64,000 nt of DNA, taken from contig JAKEKT010000015.1 in NCBI GenBank assembly GCA_021495925.1, positions 434,001 through 498,000 of the forward strand, in the 5' to 3' direction. The number at the start of each line of letters is the position of its first letter. Within the stretch, counting starts at the first letter, position 1. Position numbers and translations under genes: made by a program. Below are positions 1 through 10,938 of the stretch, one piece after another. The notes beneath the pieces are model-generated. The model searched no databases and was not told where the DNA came from. It saw nothing but the letters and a program-made list of their open reading frames with translations. This stretch comes from Diplodia intermedia. Lineage: Eukaryota > Ascomycota > Dothideomycetes > Botryosphaeriales > Botryosphaeriaceae.

Positions 1-1080
1 GGCGCCAACAACGGATGTGGTCCGGAAGTGAGAATTGTCAAAAATCTCATTGAGAATGGAAAACATCTAGAGCAGTCAGTTTCTGATCTCAACAAGAAAT
101 CCTGGTAAACTTACGTTCTGGTGGCACGTGTAGGCAAAAACAACAACGGGGAAGACAGAGAGTGCGGCAACCGGGCCAGACCAAGCGATACCGTGAACTT
201 CGCCGCGGTCTGCCATGGTGTCTCCCTTGAAGAAATGGGCGAGTACAAGAATGACAAGATAGGTGATCGACACCAAAGCTATCATGCTGGTGTATTTGAG
301 AGAATCAAGACGGCGAAGGAAAGACAAGGGAATGACAATGAGCCTACACAACGCGTTAGCATCTCTAGCTTTGGCACTAAATCCATCCAGAGGGCAGATC
401 TGCAAAGGATGCAGCCTCGCAGAGGTCGCCAGGGGAAGAGACGCACATGAAGGCTGTAACCCAGAACTGGCGGTCCACCAGGAATCCGATTTCACCAGCA
501 GCTTCGCTGAATCCTCTCACAACTCCGGGCATAAGGTCCCCGATGATAATCAAGTAACTAACTCCGACACCGAAGCACTTGATGGCGATCGCCGCATCGA
601 AAACGACGGCCGCATTTGGGTATGTAATTTTGGATAGCGACGCAAAGGAGGCGGTTCCGCGATCGAGGTATTTGGCGCATCGAGTCTGGAGATAGAGGCC
701 GAAGCCTGCTGTGAGACCTGCCCATACGATGACGCAGCAGCCCAGTAGAATGCCCATTTGCGACAGGGCGTGCGGCATGGCCAGGAGACCTGCCCCTAGG
801 ACTTTACCACCATGTGCCCGTCAGCGTGTGTTCTCGGGGGTGTGAGGAAGAGATGCGCACTTGTGTTGACCAGGTTAATGACGCTGCTTGCCCATGTAGC
901 CTGTCCGGTGATGCCGACGTCTCGTTTGCCATGGCGCGACCTGGCGCATGTGTTAGCAAAACAGCCGGTGCAGCGCAGTGGAAGAACGGGAACCGACCGT
1001 CTGCCTCTATGTGAGGCCGCGCTCGCCGGCCTGTCCTCGTGCTCGGAGGGGCCGGCATTAATCGCGGCATAGGAAGCCAT
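1..1080 (-). CDS. Vacuolar-type amino acid transporter (AVT/SLC38 family), 3' end cut by the window edge
   Basis: Multi-pass transporter of the amino acid/auxin permease superfamily, expected to move neutral amino acids across the vacuolar membrane. Seen: start ATG at 1080 (MASYAAINAG), then ATWASSVINLVNT, AGLLAMPHALSQMGILLG, a TM-rich stretch, VIPLSFLRRLDSLKYTS, VVFAYTCHQN and MFSILNEIFDNSHFRTTS, the order typical of fungal Avt5/6/7 proteins. Exons (minus strand) are 861-1080, 447-795, 115-343 and 1-66. The introns at 67-114 and 344-446 give clean joins. The join at 795/861 yields Arg where relatives usually have a few more residues, so it is approximate. A further 57-bp in-frame intron at 941-997 is possible. 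The gene continues beyond position 1. It is divergent from ro-10 across 320 bp. Family assignment is firm; substrate and membrane are inferred. Confidence 0.85.
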
Positions 1081-1400
1081 GGTTGGGAGTGATGGTCGAT
1101 GGTCCAGGAGGTGTCGCGCGAGGGGCAGCAGTAGACGGAGGTGCACACCCCACTAACTCCTAAGTCATTAAGAAGAGGGTGGAGCGCAGCGTGGCGATAG
1201 TGTAGAGCGGAGCGATTAGTCGCGTTAAAGCTGTTGGGTCTGGCGTGCGAGCGGAGATGTCATCTGGCAGGCCGCCACGGCCGCACGACTGCCGCGGATC
1301 ATCCCGCCAATCCAGGGTTCTCCTGCCTTATCCGGCGCCCGCTCACCTCCGCAGCATCTACACTCCCCATTCCGACCGCATTCCCCGCCAACACCCAACC
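1081..1400. other. Intergenic: divergent promoter region between AVT transporter and ro-10
   Basis: A 320-bp spacer between two divergent starts, presumably holding both promoters and both 5' UTRs. I see no convincing TATA box or coding sequence; the short overlapping open frames here have no recognisable protein content. Confidence 0.5.
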
Positions 1401-2087
1401 ATGGCCGAAGACCTGGACGAGATACTCCTGCAGACACTCGACATGCTCGAGTGGCGCCTCCGCCGCATCGAGTTTGTCCTTGGGGGCAACGTCGCGGCCG
1501 AGAGCCAGCAGACCGACGCGCCCGTCGCGTCTCGCATTCAGAAGCTCGAAAGCCGTCTATCAAGCGTCGCGGGCAACTCACGCGCCATCAACGACATCCT
1601 ACAGCTGCGTAAGACAAACCCCCCATGGATCGTCCTGGCCCCGTTTTCCTGACACCTTCGGCTAGAATCCAAGCACGCCGATATCTTCGCGCCGACCGAG
1701 CAGCCTGCGCGTCCTCCCCCCAGCAGCATGGACGATCCGACACCCGAGATTAAGCTCGCTACTATCCTCACTGAGGCCCCGGCGTACCCCGCTACAGCTT
1801 CGCAATTGACGTCGCTGCACGACCTCCCTCTGCCGCCGACAGAATCCTTTACGTCGTTGGTCGGCTTCTCGCCCCGCATCGCTCAGCTGGAGCAAACACA
1901 ACTGGCTCAGGCCCATGACATATCAGACCTGAGGAAGCGAAGTGGCAAGGCCGTGTTGAGATGGCACGAGGTCATGGTGTTGGGCCAGGGCAGGTGCTGG
2001 GCTGAATGGGACTCGCGAGTACGAGAATCCGAGAGAGAAGTTCGCCGGGAAGAGGTCAAGATCGAGCGCGAATCTGGCGGTGCCTGA
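1401..2087 (+). CDS. ro-10: Dynactin p24 subunit / nuclear distribution protein RO-10
   Basis: Predicted 209-residue subunit of dynactin, the cofactor of cytoplasmic dynein; ro-10 in Neurospora is needed for nuclear movement along hyphae. Exon 1 is 1401-1608, the intron 1609-1665 (GTAAGA..CTAG), exon 2 1666-2087. The protein starts MAEDLDEILLQTLDMLEWRL, has a basic/acidic helical N-terminal region, then SKHADIF just after the intron, a Pro-rich middle, and a C-terminal helical segment rich in Arg and Glu that is probably coiled coil. Length agrees with p22/p24 dynactin proteins. The assignment rests on the N-terminal LEWRLRRIE-type helix and overall layout; this family is poorly conserved, so moderate confidence. 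Confidence 0.72.
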
Positions 2088-3779
2088 AGGATCTGCATGG
2101 CAGGGAGAACTGATATTCATGAAGGAATGGGGGAATGCTGGAGAAGCCCGGGCTGTGAAGGCCACATGCCCCGATCCGTGCGAGCGTCATCGTTTAAACC
2201 TTCACTGTGGCTGGAGAGAGCCAACAAGGCTATGACATGCGGCTTTCAGTCAAAAGCGCGGCAGACGACAGTGCACGGTTGTGTGGAGACATCAGGGCGG
2301 CAGGTGGCGGAAGCAAACACTTGGCCCAGCCATTCCTCACGGCATGGAACCCGGCACGCAGACCGGACAGTGCATTTAGCGGGCCTAAAATCAAAGGGAG
2401 GGCACAGGGTCTCTCTAGCATGGACATAGCTAACTAGCAAGCTCCCGTCTGTGGACTTACGGGTTCGGGGACCGAGCTAATATGTCAAATGTGGAGGTCG
2501 TCAACTGAGCTTCTTGCCGAAAATCCAGTGCCCGGCTCGTATGCGGTACATACTGGCTGTTCCGCGCAAATATGCACGCGCCCTGTTCCCTGGAATTTGG
2601 CGAAGGCGGAAGCGGGCTGGACCCGGGCCGGCACGTATGACGAAAATGCACAGGCCGGAATGCGTGGTTCTTCAGAGGCCGGGCCTGGCATTGCCTCGAC
2701 GGGCAGCTATGCCGGAAGACAAGCTTTTCTGATGCTCGCAGGGAGCCGGGGCTTAACGCGGAGAAGGGCCAGTTCCAGGGCGGTCTGGGAGGCGGGCAAG
2801 GTGGTGATGTCGTGGGCGGCGGCCGGCACGGTGGAGCGGGTTTGTCTGGGCCCGGGCACGATGGCCAGAGGCGAGACGTTGGAGGAGCGTTTCATCGACA
2901 CGCACTGCTGCCGCATCGGGCCAGTGAGGATCAGCAGCCGTCGCATGGGCCAGCGTCTAACGGCAGCTAGGGAAATGGTGAGGCTGGCCCGCGAGATGAC
3001 CACAGGCGACAAATTTCGGGCTCAGCTCGTGGGCGCGCGTTGGGGTGCGACGGCCGGAGCCAGGCGCAGCGGGCTGCACACGTTGCGCCGTCCCGTCCCT
3101 AGCAAGCGCAATCCGAGACAGGCAGGCGAGACAGGTGACAGGCCCCTTCGGGCGGCGCGCGTAGTCTGGTCCATTGCACGACGTGGCGGTGCAGGAATCT
3201 CACACGATCCGCGCGATGGCCGGCAGGACGAGGCAGGCGGCAGGAAAGCAGAGGATAGCGATCGGTGCTGCAATAAAGACGGAGCCAGCGAGGGCTCCCC
3301 GCACGCCTGATTGTGCCTGCGCGTCAGGTAAATTAGTGGACAGCAGCGCTTGATCGCTGCAGCTTCGGCGCGTGGACCCGGCCCGTGCGTCAAACACCGC
3401 CGCGCCGCTCTCCTATCGCTGCGTCCTCTCCAAAGACACGCCTCGACCCCGACGATCCGGAGCCTCTCTCACCACCCAACTGAAGCGTCTCTGCCGCGGC
3501 TGCGACCTCCAGACCCGCAACAAAACGCGCGCCGCGCACCCGCCGTGAACGCTGCCCGGCCCGCCGCTGAGGCTCCGCTTTCTCCATCCCCCGTCGCATC
3601 TCGTAGGGCCAGGCGCCTAACCACCCTCATTCGCTACTCTCCTCGCCGCCACTCTCTTGAACCTCTCTCCTCCCACTCCCACAAGTCGACTCCCGCCGCG
3701 CATTCCCTGCTCCCGTCCGTCACCACGCGCCCTCCGCTCGCGCCCGCCGTCCACCTCGACCCGCTCCGCCCGTGCATAA
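2088..3779. other. Intergenic, 1.7 kb
   Basis: The stretch between ro-10 and SHO1 has several long but unrecognisable open frames, including one of 273 codons at 2489-3310, rich in Arg, Gly and Ala with no domain signature. The last few hundred bases (about 3380-3779) are strongly C/T-rich and look like the SHO1 promoter and 5' leader. Confidence 0.5.
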
Positions 3780-4859
3780 ATGCCCTCGCTCAACTCGCCC
3801 AACAGCCTTAAGAAGATGAATTACGGCATGCGCAACCGCTTCGGCTTCGACAACATCCTCGGCGATCCCTTCGCCCTGTCGACCATCTCCATCAGCATTG
3901 TGAGTCGTCCGCTGACCGCGCGCCACCTGCGCCCAGATGCTGACTGTCGCACAGCTCGCATGGATCATCGCATTCGTCGGCTCCATCATCGGTAGCCTGC
4001 ACGGCGAGTTTCCCAACTACACCTGGTGGGCTCTCGTCTACTTCTTCTGCTGCATTGTTGGCGTTATCATCGTCGTTGGCTCCGAGTCTGAGGACACCTA
4101 CCACGTCGCGGTACGAAGCCCGCGCCTCGCTCCCCGCATCCATCGCATGTCTAATCCCCAAGCAGATCTCCAGCTACCTCGCCGCCGGCTTGGTTTTCAC
4201 CAGCTCCGCCGTCAATGCCACTGTCTATCAAAATGACAGCGCGAAGGAGGCTGCCGCTGCCGGCTACATTCTCCTGTCGATGGTTGCCGTAAGTTCCCGA
4301 CGAACCATGTCGCTGGCCCTCTTGGTTCTAACCAGCGCAGATTGTCTGGATCTTCTACTTCGGCTCGCAGCCCTCGGCCTCGCACCGCACTTTTGTTGAT
4401 TCGTACGCGATGAACAAGGAGGGTCAATCTGTTCGCAACTCTCGTCCCATGTCGAACAACTACAGCGCTCGTCCGCAGACCACTGCCACCCAGCCGCAGC
4501 CTCAAATGTACACTTCGGCCCAGCTCAATGGCTTCGAAACCTCCTCGCCGGTTTCTGGCTTCCATGGCGGCCCTGCTGGTGCGGCCGAGCGCAACTCCAC
4601 GGTGCCGCGCTTCGGTACCGGCATGAACGGCGCGCCCAACGCGGGCGGTCAGCCCGAGCAGCAGGATGCGCCCAATGATTACCCGTACCGCGCCAAGGCG
4701 ATCTACAGCTACGAGGCCAACCCCGACGATCAGAACGAAATCAGCTTCTCCAAGCATGAGATCCTCGAGGTGTCGGACGTCAGCGGACGCTGGTGGCAGG
4801 CGAGGAAGCAGACGGGTGAGACGGGTATTGCGCCAAGCAACTACCTCATCTTGCTATAG
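3780..4859 (+). CDS. SHO1: High-osmolarity signalling protein Sho1 (membrane osmosensor)
   Basis: Four-pass plasma-membrane adaptor of the HOG MAP-kinase pathway; its C-terminal SH3 domain recruits the MAPKK Pbs2. Four exons: 3780-3899, 3955-4110, 4166-4288 and 4341-4859, giving 305 residues. Seen: [18 protein letters not shown] leading into TM1, then three more hydrophobic segments ([47 protein letters not shown]), a Ser/Gln/Pro-rich linker, and an SH3 domain over about the last 60 residues ([17 protein letters not shown]-like; [34 protein letters not shown]). All three introns are phase 0 and 52-55 bp. A second in-frame ATG at 3816 ([14 protein letters not shown]) matches the usual N terminus better and may be the real start, giving 293 residues. 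Identity is firm. Confidence 0.95.
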
Positions 4860-7800
4860 ATGCACAGGTTTCACTCATGCCTGGGACGACTGCTTTTCCT
4901 TCCTTTCTTGCTACATGGATACCTGGCTTAGGTTTCATTTTCCGGGACGCCCGAGCACTTCACCCTCGGGCCACAGTCCGCGCATGGGCTCGGACCGGGT
5001 TGCGATGGAATCGACTCGGGGGCTCGTCCTCGGAAAATCACGCGTTTGACCTTGGGAGACGCTCTTGCGCCGCTAGATACCCGTTCTCTTTTCTGATACC
5101 TCCCGCTGGCTTGGGTTTTTTCTAAAAGGGTAACAAAATTCGGTCTAATTTTCCCGACCACAACCACTCGTTCATCACCGTCCCCTCGGATTCAGCGACG
5201 AAGTTCCTTTACCACGGATGCGCTACATCCTCTACGACGAATCATATCACGCGCTACTATCGCCTGCGGACGCGCCGCTCTGAATCACTCAAGCGTTGCA
5301 GACATCCCTTTCTATTCTACTATTCCCGGAATGTAACCTGTCGGCCGGATTGAGATCGGCAACAGCAACATGACCGGTTTTCTAAAACCTTTTTTTCTCT
5401 TGTTTTCTGCTGAAGATGTGCGTTCATGGAATGGGCTATATCCGGTTTTTGAGTTTCCTGGTGCACAACGCAGTGCAGGTAGTGGTTCCTTTTTGTTTTT
5501 TCCATGGTCCCTGCTTTTTTGGCTTGCAATTGCGCTCGAAACATTTGCATGGCGTTGCTGTGACTGAACGCGTCTCAATTCACTTTGGATTGGGACCACG
5601 GAGATTCACACTGTTGCGGCGCTGAAACGGCCTCTGCTGATGGTATTCACATCACCTCTCACCCCCCTCCCCAGCGATCAAGTCATTTCCCCTTTTCACG
5701 TGTAGTCGTTTGAAACTTCGCGCCCAAATGTATCCGCCGTGGTGGAATGGGAGAAAAAGGAATGATAGTCGGAAAAAATTGGTGTAGGCGAGAGAAAATT
5801 GGATGCCGTATTTCCAGCGCGAAAGCAACAAGTCGCTTTTCCTGTTGTATATGAAATTAAGCTATGGTTTGCATTGACGGTAAAGAGGTCGTGTGCATTG
5901 AGAATTCTTCGAGCATTATCAGAATCTCCCTACATGAATCCGTCCAAACATCATCTCTTGGCCAGTCATGCGTGTCTTCCTTCTTTACGTCATTCAAACT
6001 TGGCTTAGCTGGAGCATGATCATCCCTAGTGGCTGTCTCTTACGGACATGTCACAAGGCAGATGAGGAAACTGTTCGATTGACAACTGGGGTTCCGCATC
6101 TTCCCGGGTGCTGCCATCACCACCGACCACTGTTGCTACCACCACCCATGTACATATAAACTCCGCCCACAAACCGATCTTCCACCCAAGGGTCTTCGGG
6201 CCCATGGCGCGGGGATCGGATCAACACGGCGACGAGAGCCCCATGCCATTCTCCACCAACCTTCCCCGTCGGGATCAAAGGGGGGGAGGGAATGCCTGAA
6301 AGGGGTTTTATAGAGCGTGATGTGATCCGTGGTCTCTGGTCACTGGGGGCCTGCGATCCCTCGACTTTTTGCCTCCTTTTATTTTTTCGGGCTCTCACCT
6401 GTGCCGACAAGAGCGGTAGGTACGTAGTCTAGCCTCGAGGTCTTCACGTCATCAATCCAGACATCCTTGCCTCAGGTCCGTTTCAGCCCTACGGTCGGCG
6501 GGCAGCAGCAGCAGCCAGCCACGCGGCACCACCGGGGGTCCGGCTCGGGGGGTTGTTGTTGTTGTTGTTCCCCCCCAATCAATCCATGCGCGGTATACGG
6601 TATAATGCACTGGCGCTTAGAGGCAGGCACAGGTTCGGTTCTGATACGCCGGTCACCGTACGTCGCCGAAACCCGTGTCGAAAGTAGGTGGTGGCCGGTC
6701 ACACTGGTTCCAGCTTACACGGGAGTGGTATACGTGGACAGGGGAATTTTCGGTGGCTGGTGGTGATACGGGGCGTGTCGAAAGCGGTTGGTGCTGGTCG
6801 GTACGCTATTTGTTGCTATTATTATCATTGCCGTGTTGACCGGTTGGTTTCGTGTTCGACAAAAGGCGAAAAGCGGTTCGAGCTATCGTTGGGAGGGGAA
6901 GGGCGCGAGCGGGTTGGCTTGTGTCACGATCGACTTCGGGTACCAGCGCTTCAATTTTTTTTTTGGCGTTTCCGTCTTCGACTTGGCCTCCTTTCGTCGT
7001 AGTCGTCGATCTTGGATCTGGTTGGTCCGCTGCGGTGAGGGTAACTTTGCTTGTGTGAGGTTAAAGTTGGCAGTGAAAATTTGGTTGAGTCAAAACGTTC
7101 TGGTCTGGACAAGATTTCACTTGAGTTTTTTCGGGATACGAGTTCCACGCCATGTATGCCTCTTCTCTTCTCCCTATGCGGTATTGGTTTCTTGTTGGCC
7201 TTGACTGAGAAGGGGTTCTGGTAGGGCTGTGGACGGATGCAACGTAGTAGGTAGCAGCATATTCTCCTGTATGTCGCGCAAAACGAGCGCCACAGGTGTG
7301 ATCGAGCGGCTGGAGTGCATACTCCCACTCTTTAGTTAGATTGTAAGCGCAACCATAAACGCTGTCGTAGATCCTCCTTTGAGCATGTGCGCTGTCGAAT
7401 TTTTTGACTCTTTTTCGGTAGCTCCCTGTAATTCCTAGTCGTAGGGTTGTGACGGAGAGTCGTGTTCTCAGCTTCAAATGTTTCGCCTCACCTGACCAGT
7501 CACTTTTACTCAAATCAGCAAGTCCGGTCAACGCGTGGGTGTGGATGCGCGCGCAGGCCATGACGTGGCTCACGCAAAGCCGAGAGGGCCGCACGTGGGG
7601 GGCGTTCGGAGGACGTGAACGTGGGAAGGACGCTTGTAAAAGGTTGCCACAGGCCGTCCATCTACGGCTCATATCTGAACCCGATCCTGCATCTATGACA
7701 TGATGCAAATTGAGAAAAGAAAGCTTATCGATACACTCTGCTGCGCTCTGTTCGCGGCTGCCCTTATGCGGATTTTACCACAGGTGAGATAGTAGTTCTA

Positions 7801-8374
7801 TGTTGCAGGAGACTCTGCAGAGTATTAAAGAGGAATGAAGAAATATACCATTCCAAGAGAATGATCAACTGACCAAATGTAAATGAAGACTTTCGGTAAC
7901 GAGGCTTGATGATGGAGCCGACCATTCAATTCTGTGATCAGTGGCGCGTTGTACATGTGGACTTTCCGGCCTACGCACACAAGGACGACAGTGAGAAGGT
8001 GGAATTTAGATAGAACATGTGTCCATTGACCATGTAAGCACATCTTGAAGAGTTTTTCGGATCCACGCACCAGGAACTTCGAACAAGATAGGCAAATCGA
8101 TGTCGTATGACAGCTGTTCATGTACGATGGGGAAAACGAAAAGATGAAGCGAACAGTATCCATTCCCATGACATACAAACTCATCAAGCCCAACAACACG
8201 GGGGAGGGGCAAAAGACACATCAGCACACGTGCCGATAAAAAAAGAAAAAGTCCGAACAGTCATTTGTTCGAAAGCCCCAAAAGAAACGAAAGAGAGCCG
8301 TCATTCCATTCCAATCCATCCATCATTCGCGTCCCAGTACGCACCATAATCATCGTCGTCGTCATCGGTCATAA
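4860..8374. other. Intergenic, 3.5 kb
   Basis: The region between the convergent SHO1 and secreted repeat-protein genes. The first part is probably SHO1 3' UTR. It contains short triplet runs (a GCA run near 6500 and a TTG run near 6553) and homopolymer tracts. Open frames such as 7061-7708 (-) and 6788-7204 (+) have no recognisable content. I see no RNA gene. Confidence 0.5.
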
Positions 8375-10699
8375 TCAAGCAACAAACGTCACCGCCGAGC
8401 TCAGCCCGCCGGCCCGCAAGCTGACGGACCTACCAACGCTTGGCTGGATGGCGGGCGGGTTGGGGCCCTGCGGCCTGGGCGCCGACGTGAAAGCCACCGC
8501 GGCGGGGAGCACCGATGCTCCGAGCGAGCTCACGCTGGCGGCGATGGCGCTCCGCACAGCCGTCACCGGGGTGCCGACGCTCACAGCAGCAGTCGGGATA
8601 CTGCTGACGCTGGGAAGGCTGACGGCGGGCGCGACGGAGACGGCGGCGGAGGCGGAGGCGGAGGCGGTGGCCGCGACAGACGCCTCGGCGGAGACGGCGG
8701 GGGTGGTGTTGATGAGCGGAGGGGGGAGCGCGATGGAGGCGCCGAGCTTGGTGAGGGTTGTTAGGAGGGCGGGGGGGACGGCGGCGAGGGAGGCGGCGGC
8801 GGTGTCGAGGGGCGAGACGGAGACGGCGTCGGTGGGGAGGGAGACGCCGGAGGTGGCCTCTGAGACGAGGTCGCCGAGGGATGCGGTGGCGGCGGAGGCG
8901 GCGGAAGTGGCAGCAAGCTGGAGGTCGGAGGTGATGTCGGATACGACGGCCTCGAGGGTGGCGGAGGGGATGTCGGTGAGGATAGAAACGTCAGAGGTGA
9001 CTTCCGAGATGGTGTCGTCGAGGGAGACGACGGCAGCGGAGGCAACCGAGGTGGCGGTAGCGATGTCCGAATCGATGTCGGACACGGCGGTGGAGGCGAT
9101 ATCAGTGGCGGTAGCGAGGTCAGAGGTGATCTCGGACAGAGCAGTGTCGAGCGACGCGATAGCGGAAGAGGCGATCTCGGTGGGTGCAGAAAGGTCGGAT
9201 GTGATCTCAGGGAGAGCAGTATCGAGGGACGCGCTGGCGATGGAAGCGACATCAGTAACATCAGCAGACGGAAGAATGGAAGTAAGGCCGTCCTCGACAC
9301 TGGTGACAGCAGCAGATAAAGTGTCGATTACATCATCAGTCGCGGGGATAGAAGTGCTAAGGTCAATGACCGGCGGGTTTGGCAGCATCGGGCTCGGCGT
9401 CGCACTGAACTCAATACCCAGGGCTGATGCGGCAGAAGGAATCAGGGCAGACGGCGAGGCGATAGCCGGAAGTGAAGGGGTCGATGCCGAGATCCTGGGA
9501 AGCCACCACAGCGTCTCTGCAGGTGGGGAAGGCAGTGCAGGGCTAAGGACTTGGGAGACGGAAACGGAAACGGAGGACGGGAGTGAGGCCGATGTAGGGA
9601 GTGACAGTGACAGTGACAGTGACGACTTCAGTGTGGTGGAGAGTCTTATGGGCTGGGGCTTCACGGACAACGACTGCGCGCACAAACCAAAGCCTTGCTG
9701 GCAGCCAAAGCCGCAGAAAGCCGAGCTGTTTCCGCAGAAACCGTAAGGAGAGCAGCAGCTTCCCCACTTGGGGTCGCCCTGGGGGCATTCTCTGAGTGGG
9801 ATGTTGGGCCAGAGCGCGCCACAGAGTGCGTTGGTGCGCAGGGGCAGGGCGACAGATGCAGTTGAGACTCCGACGGGAGCGGTGACCGATGCGATGATAC
9901 CCTCAACAAGAGACGTCTTCCCGGAAGCATCGAGGATTGTGGATATCTCCGAGGACAAGTCGGTAGCGGTAGCCAAATCGGAGAGGGAGATGTCGGTAGC
10001 AGAAGCCAGATCAGAGAGCAGTGTTTCGGTGGCAGAATCCAGATCAGACAGGAGGGTGTCTGTAGCAGTAGCCAGTTCAGACACGAGGGAGTCTGTAGCA
10101 GTAGCTAGATCAGAAAGTAGGGAGGCGGTGGCAGTAGCCAGGTCTGACAGCGAAAGATCGGTAGCAGTAACCAGATCAGACAAGGAGATGTCGGTCGCAT
10201 CTGACAAGGAAAGGCCCAAGGATGAAAGAGATGCAATAACTTCTGACAAGGGTAACGGAGTGGGTGTCGGCAAAACACCTCCAGAGATTTCAGCCGACAC
10301 TGCACCTGACACGGAAGCCGAGCCTTTGACCTTGGTGGCATAGCAGCGACCAGTAGGAGCGGTAGGAGATGTGCCGGAAGGAGCAGAGGCCAGAAGGGTG
10401 CAAGGATTGGCCGAAGTGGGATCCCAGAGGGAGATCTCGCAGGTATCGTCGTATTTGTCGCAGAGACTCATACAGGTATCGAAGTCCTGCACGTCGGTTG
10501 GGAGATAGGTGGTGACATAAGGAGAGATTGCGTTTGCATCCACCTGTTCACACAGAATGGTGAAGGTAGAGTTGCCGACGGAGCGTGAATCCGAGGCAAG
10601 GCCAGTGGGAATCGGGGGGAAAGGAGGGACTCGCTGGGCATTGCTTGCGCGGATGACGAGCAGAAAGCCCAGTGGAAAAGAGAGACGGGCGCGATGCAT
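8375..10699 (-). CDS. Secreted Ser/Ala/Thr-rich repeat protein with PAN-like Cys module and hevein-type chitin-binding domain
   Basis: Predicted extracellular protein of 774 residues, no intron needed. The start at 10699 is chosen because it puts a signal peptide first (MHRARLSFPLGFLLVIRASNA, cut near A21/Q22); the frame stays open upstream but without one. Residues about 50-119 hold six cysteines (C50, C76, C80, C87, C100, C119) in a PAN/Apple-like arrangement. Residues 170-246 are seven consecutive 11-residue repeats of the type D-x-L-L-S-D-L-A-T-A-T. Residues 293-340 hold eight cysteines, including SCCSPYGFCG and FGCQQGFGLC, the hevein (ChtBD1) pattern. A second, looser repeat block of about 25 residues follows in the C-terminal third. 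There is no clear GPI signal. Wall or chitin binding is inferred from the domain; the whole protein is not one I can name. Confidence 0.8.
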   Translation of the reverse strand: MHRARLSFPLGFLLVIRASNAQRVPPFPPIPTGLASDSRSVGNSTFTILCEQVDANAISPYVTTYLPTDVQDFDTCMSLCDKYDDTCEISLWDPTSANPCTLLASAPSGTSPTAPTGRCYATKVKGSASVSGAVSAEISGGVLPTPTPLPLSEVIASLSSLGLSLSDATDISLSDLVTATDLSLSDLATATASLLSDLATATDSLVSELATATDTLLSDLDSATETLLSDLASATDISLSDLATATDLSSEISTILDASGKTSLVEGIIASVTAPVGVSTASVALPLRTNALCGALWPNIPLRECPQGDPKWGSCCSPYGFCGNSSAFCGFGCQQGFGLCAQSLSVKPQPIRLSTTLKSSLSLSLSLPTSASLPSSVSVSVSQVLSPALPSPPAETLWWLPRISASTPSLPAIASPSALIPSAASALGIEFSATPSPMLPNPPVIDLSTSIPATDDVIDTLSAAVTSVEDGLTSILPSADVTDVASIASASLDTALPEITSDLSAPTEIASSAIASLDTALSEITSDLATATDIASTAVSDIDSDIATATSVASAAVVSLDDTISEVTSDVSILTDIPSATLEAVVSDITSDLQLAATSAASAATASLGDLVSEATSGVSLPTDAVSVSPLDTAAASLAAVPPALLTTLTKLGASIALPPPLINTTPAVSAEASVAATASASASAAVSVAPAVSLPSVSSIPTAAVSVGTPVTAVRSAIAASVSSLGASVLPAAVAFTSAPRPQGPNPPAIQPSVGRSVSLRAGGLSSAVTFVA
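9962..10192 (-). repeat. 33-bp tandem repeat encoding seven 11-residue units
   Basis: Seven back-to-back units, each exactly 11 codons, encode residues 170-246 of the secreted protein. Consensus residues are [DAE]-x-L-x-S-[DE]-L-x-[TS]-A-T. Base differences between units sit mostly at third positions and at the variable residues, which suggests the repeat length is under selection at protein level. Confidence 0.85.
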
Positions 10700-10925
10700 G
10701 GTTGTTGCTTCAGAAGTGTCGGATGCCGCAAAAGAAAGAAGGCTGAGCGGGGTGCGGGGTGGCGTCTTGGATGCAGACGAGAAGAAGCTTAGATATAGTA
10801 GGGAAAATGGTAGGAATGAACGGCAGCGCTCCAACAATGGAAGGGCTACAAAGGGCCCTTATGTGGAGAATGCCAGCTCCCGAGGAATTCAGGCAGCTGG
10901 TACAATAGCGAGCACCCCCATTATA

Positions 10926-10938
10926 CCGCATATTGCGG
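10926..10938. promoter_or_regulatory. CCG-N7-CGG palindrome upstream of the secreted protein gene
   Basis: The 13-mer CCGCATATTGCGG is an inverted repeat (CCGCA/TGCGG around TAT). Spaced inverted CGG triplets are the usual target of Zn(II)2Cys6 regulators. It lies about 230 bp before the chosen start at 10699, a plausible promoter distance. A weak TATA-like stretch lies at 10793-10798. Function is inferred. Confidence 0.4.

Noticed and set aside
2489..3310. 273-codon open frame upstream of SHO1
   Set aside because: No conserved motif, biased to Arg/Gly/Ala, no start context or splice partners, and overlapped by other long frames on the opposite strand.
7061..7708. 215-codon minus-strand frame
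   Set aside because: Featureless sequence with no similarity I can recognise and poor codon bias.
8265..9746. 493-codon plus-strand open frame rich in Ala, Glu, Ser and Val
   Set aside because: Antisense shadow of the secreted repeat protein; its repeats mirror the coding repeats on the other strand.
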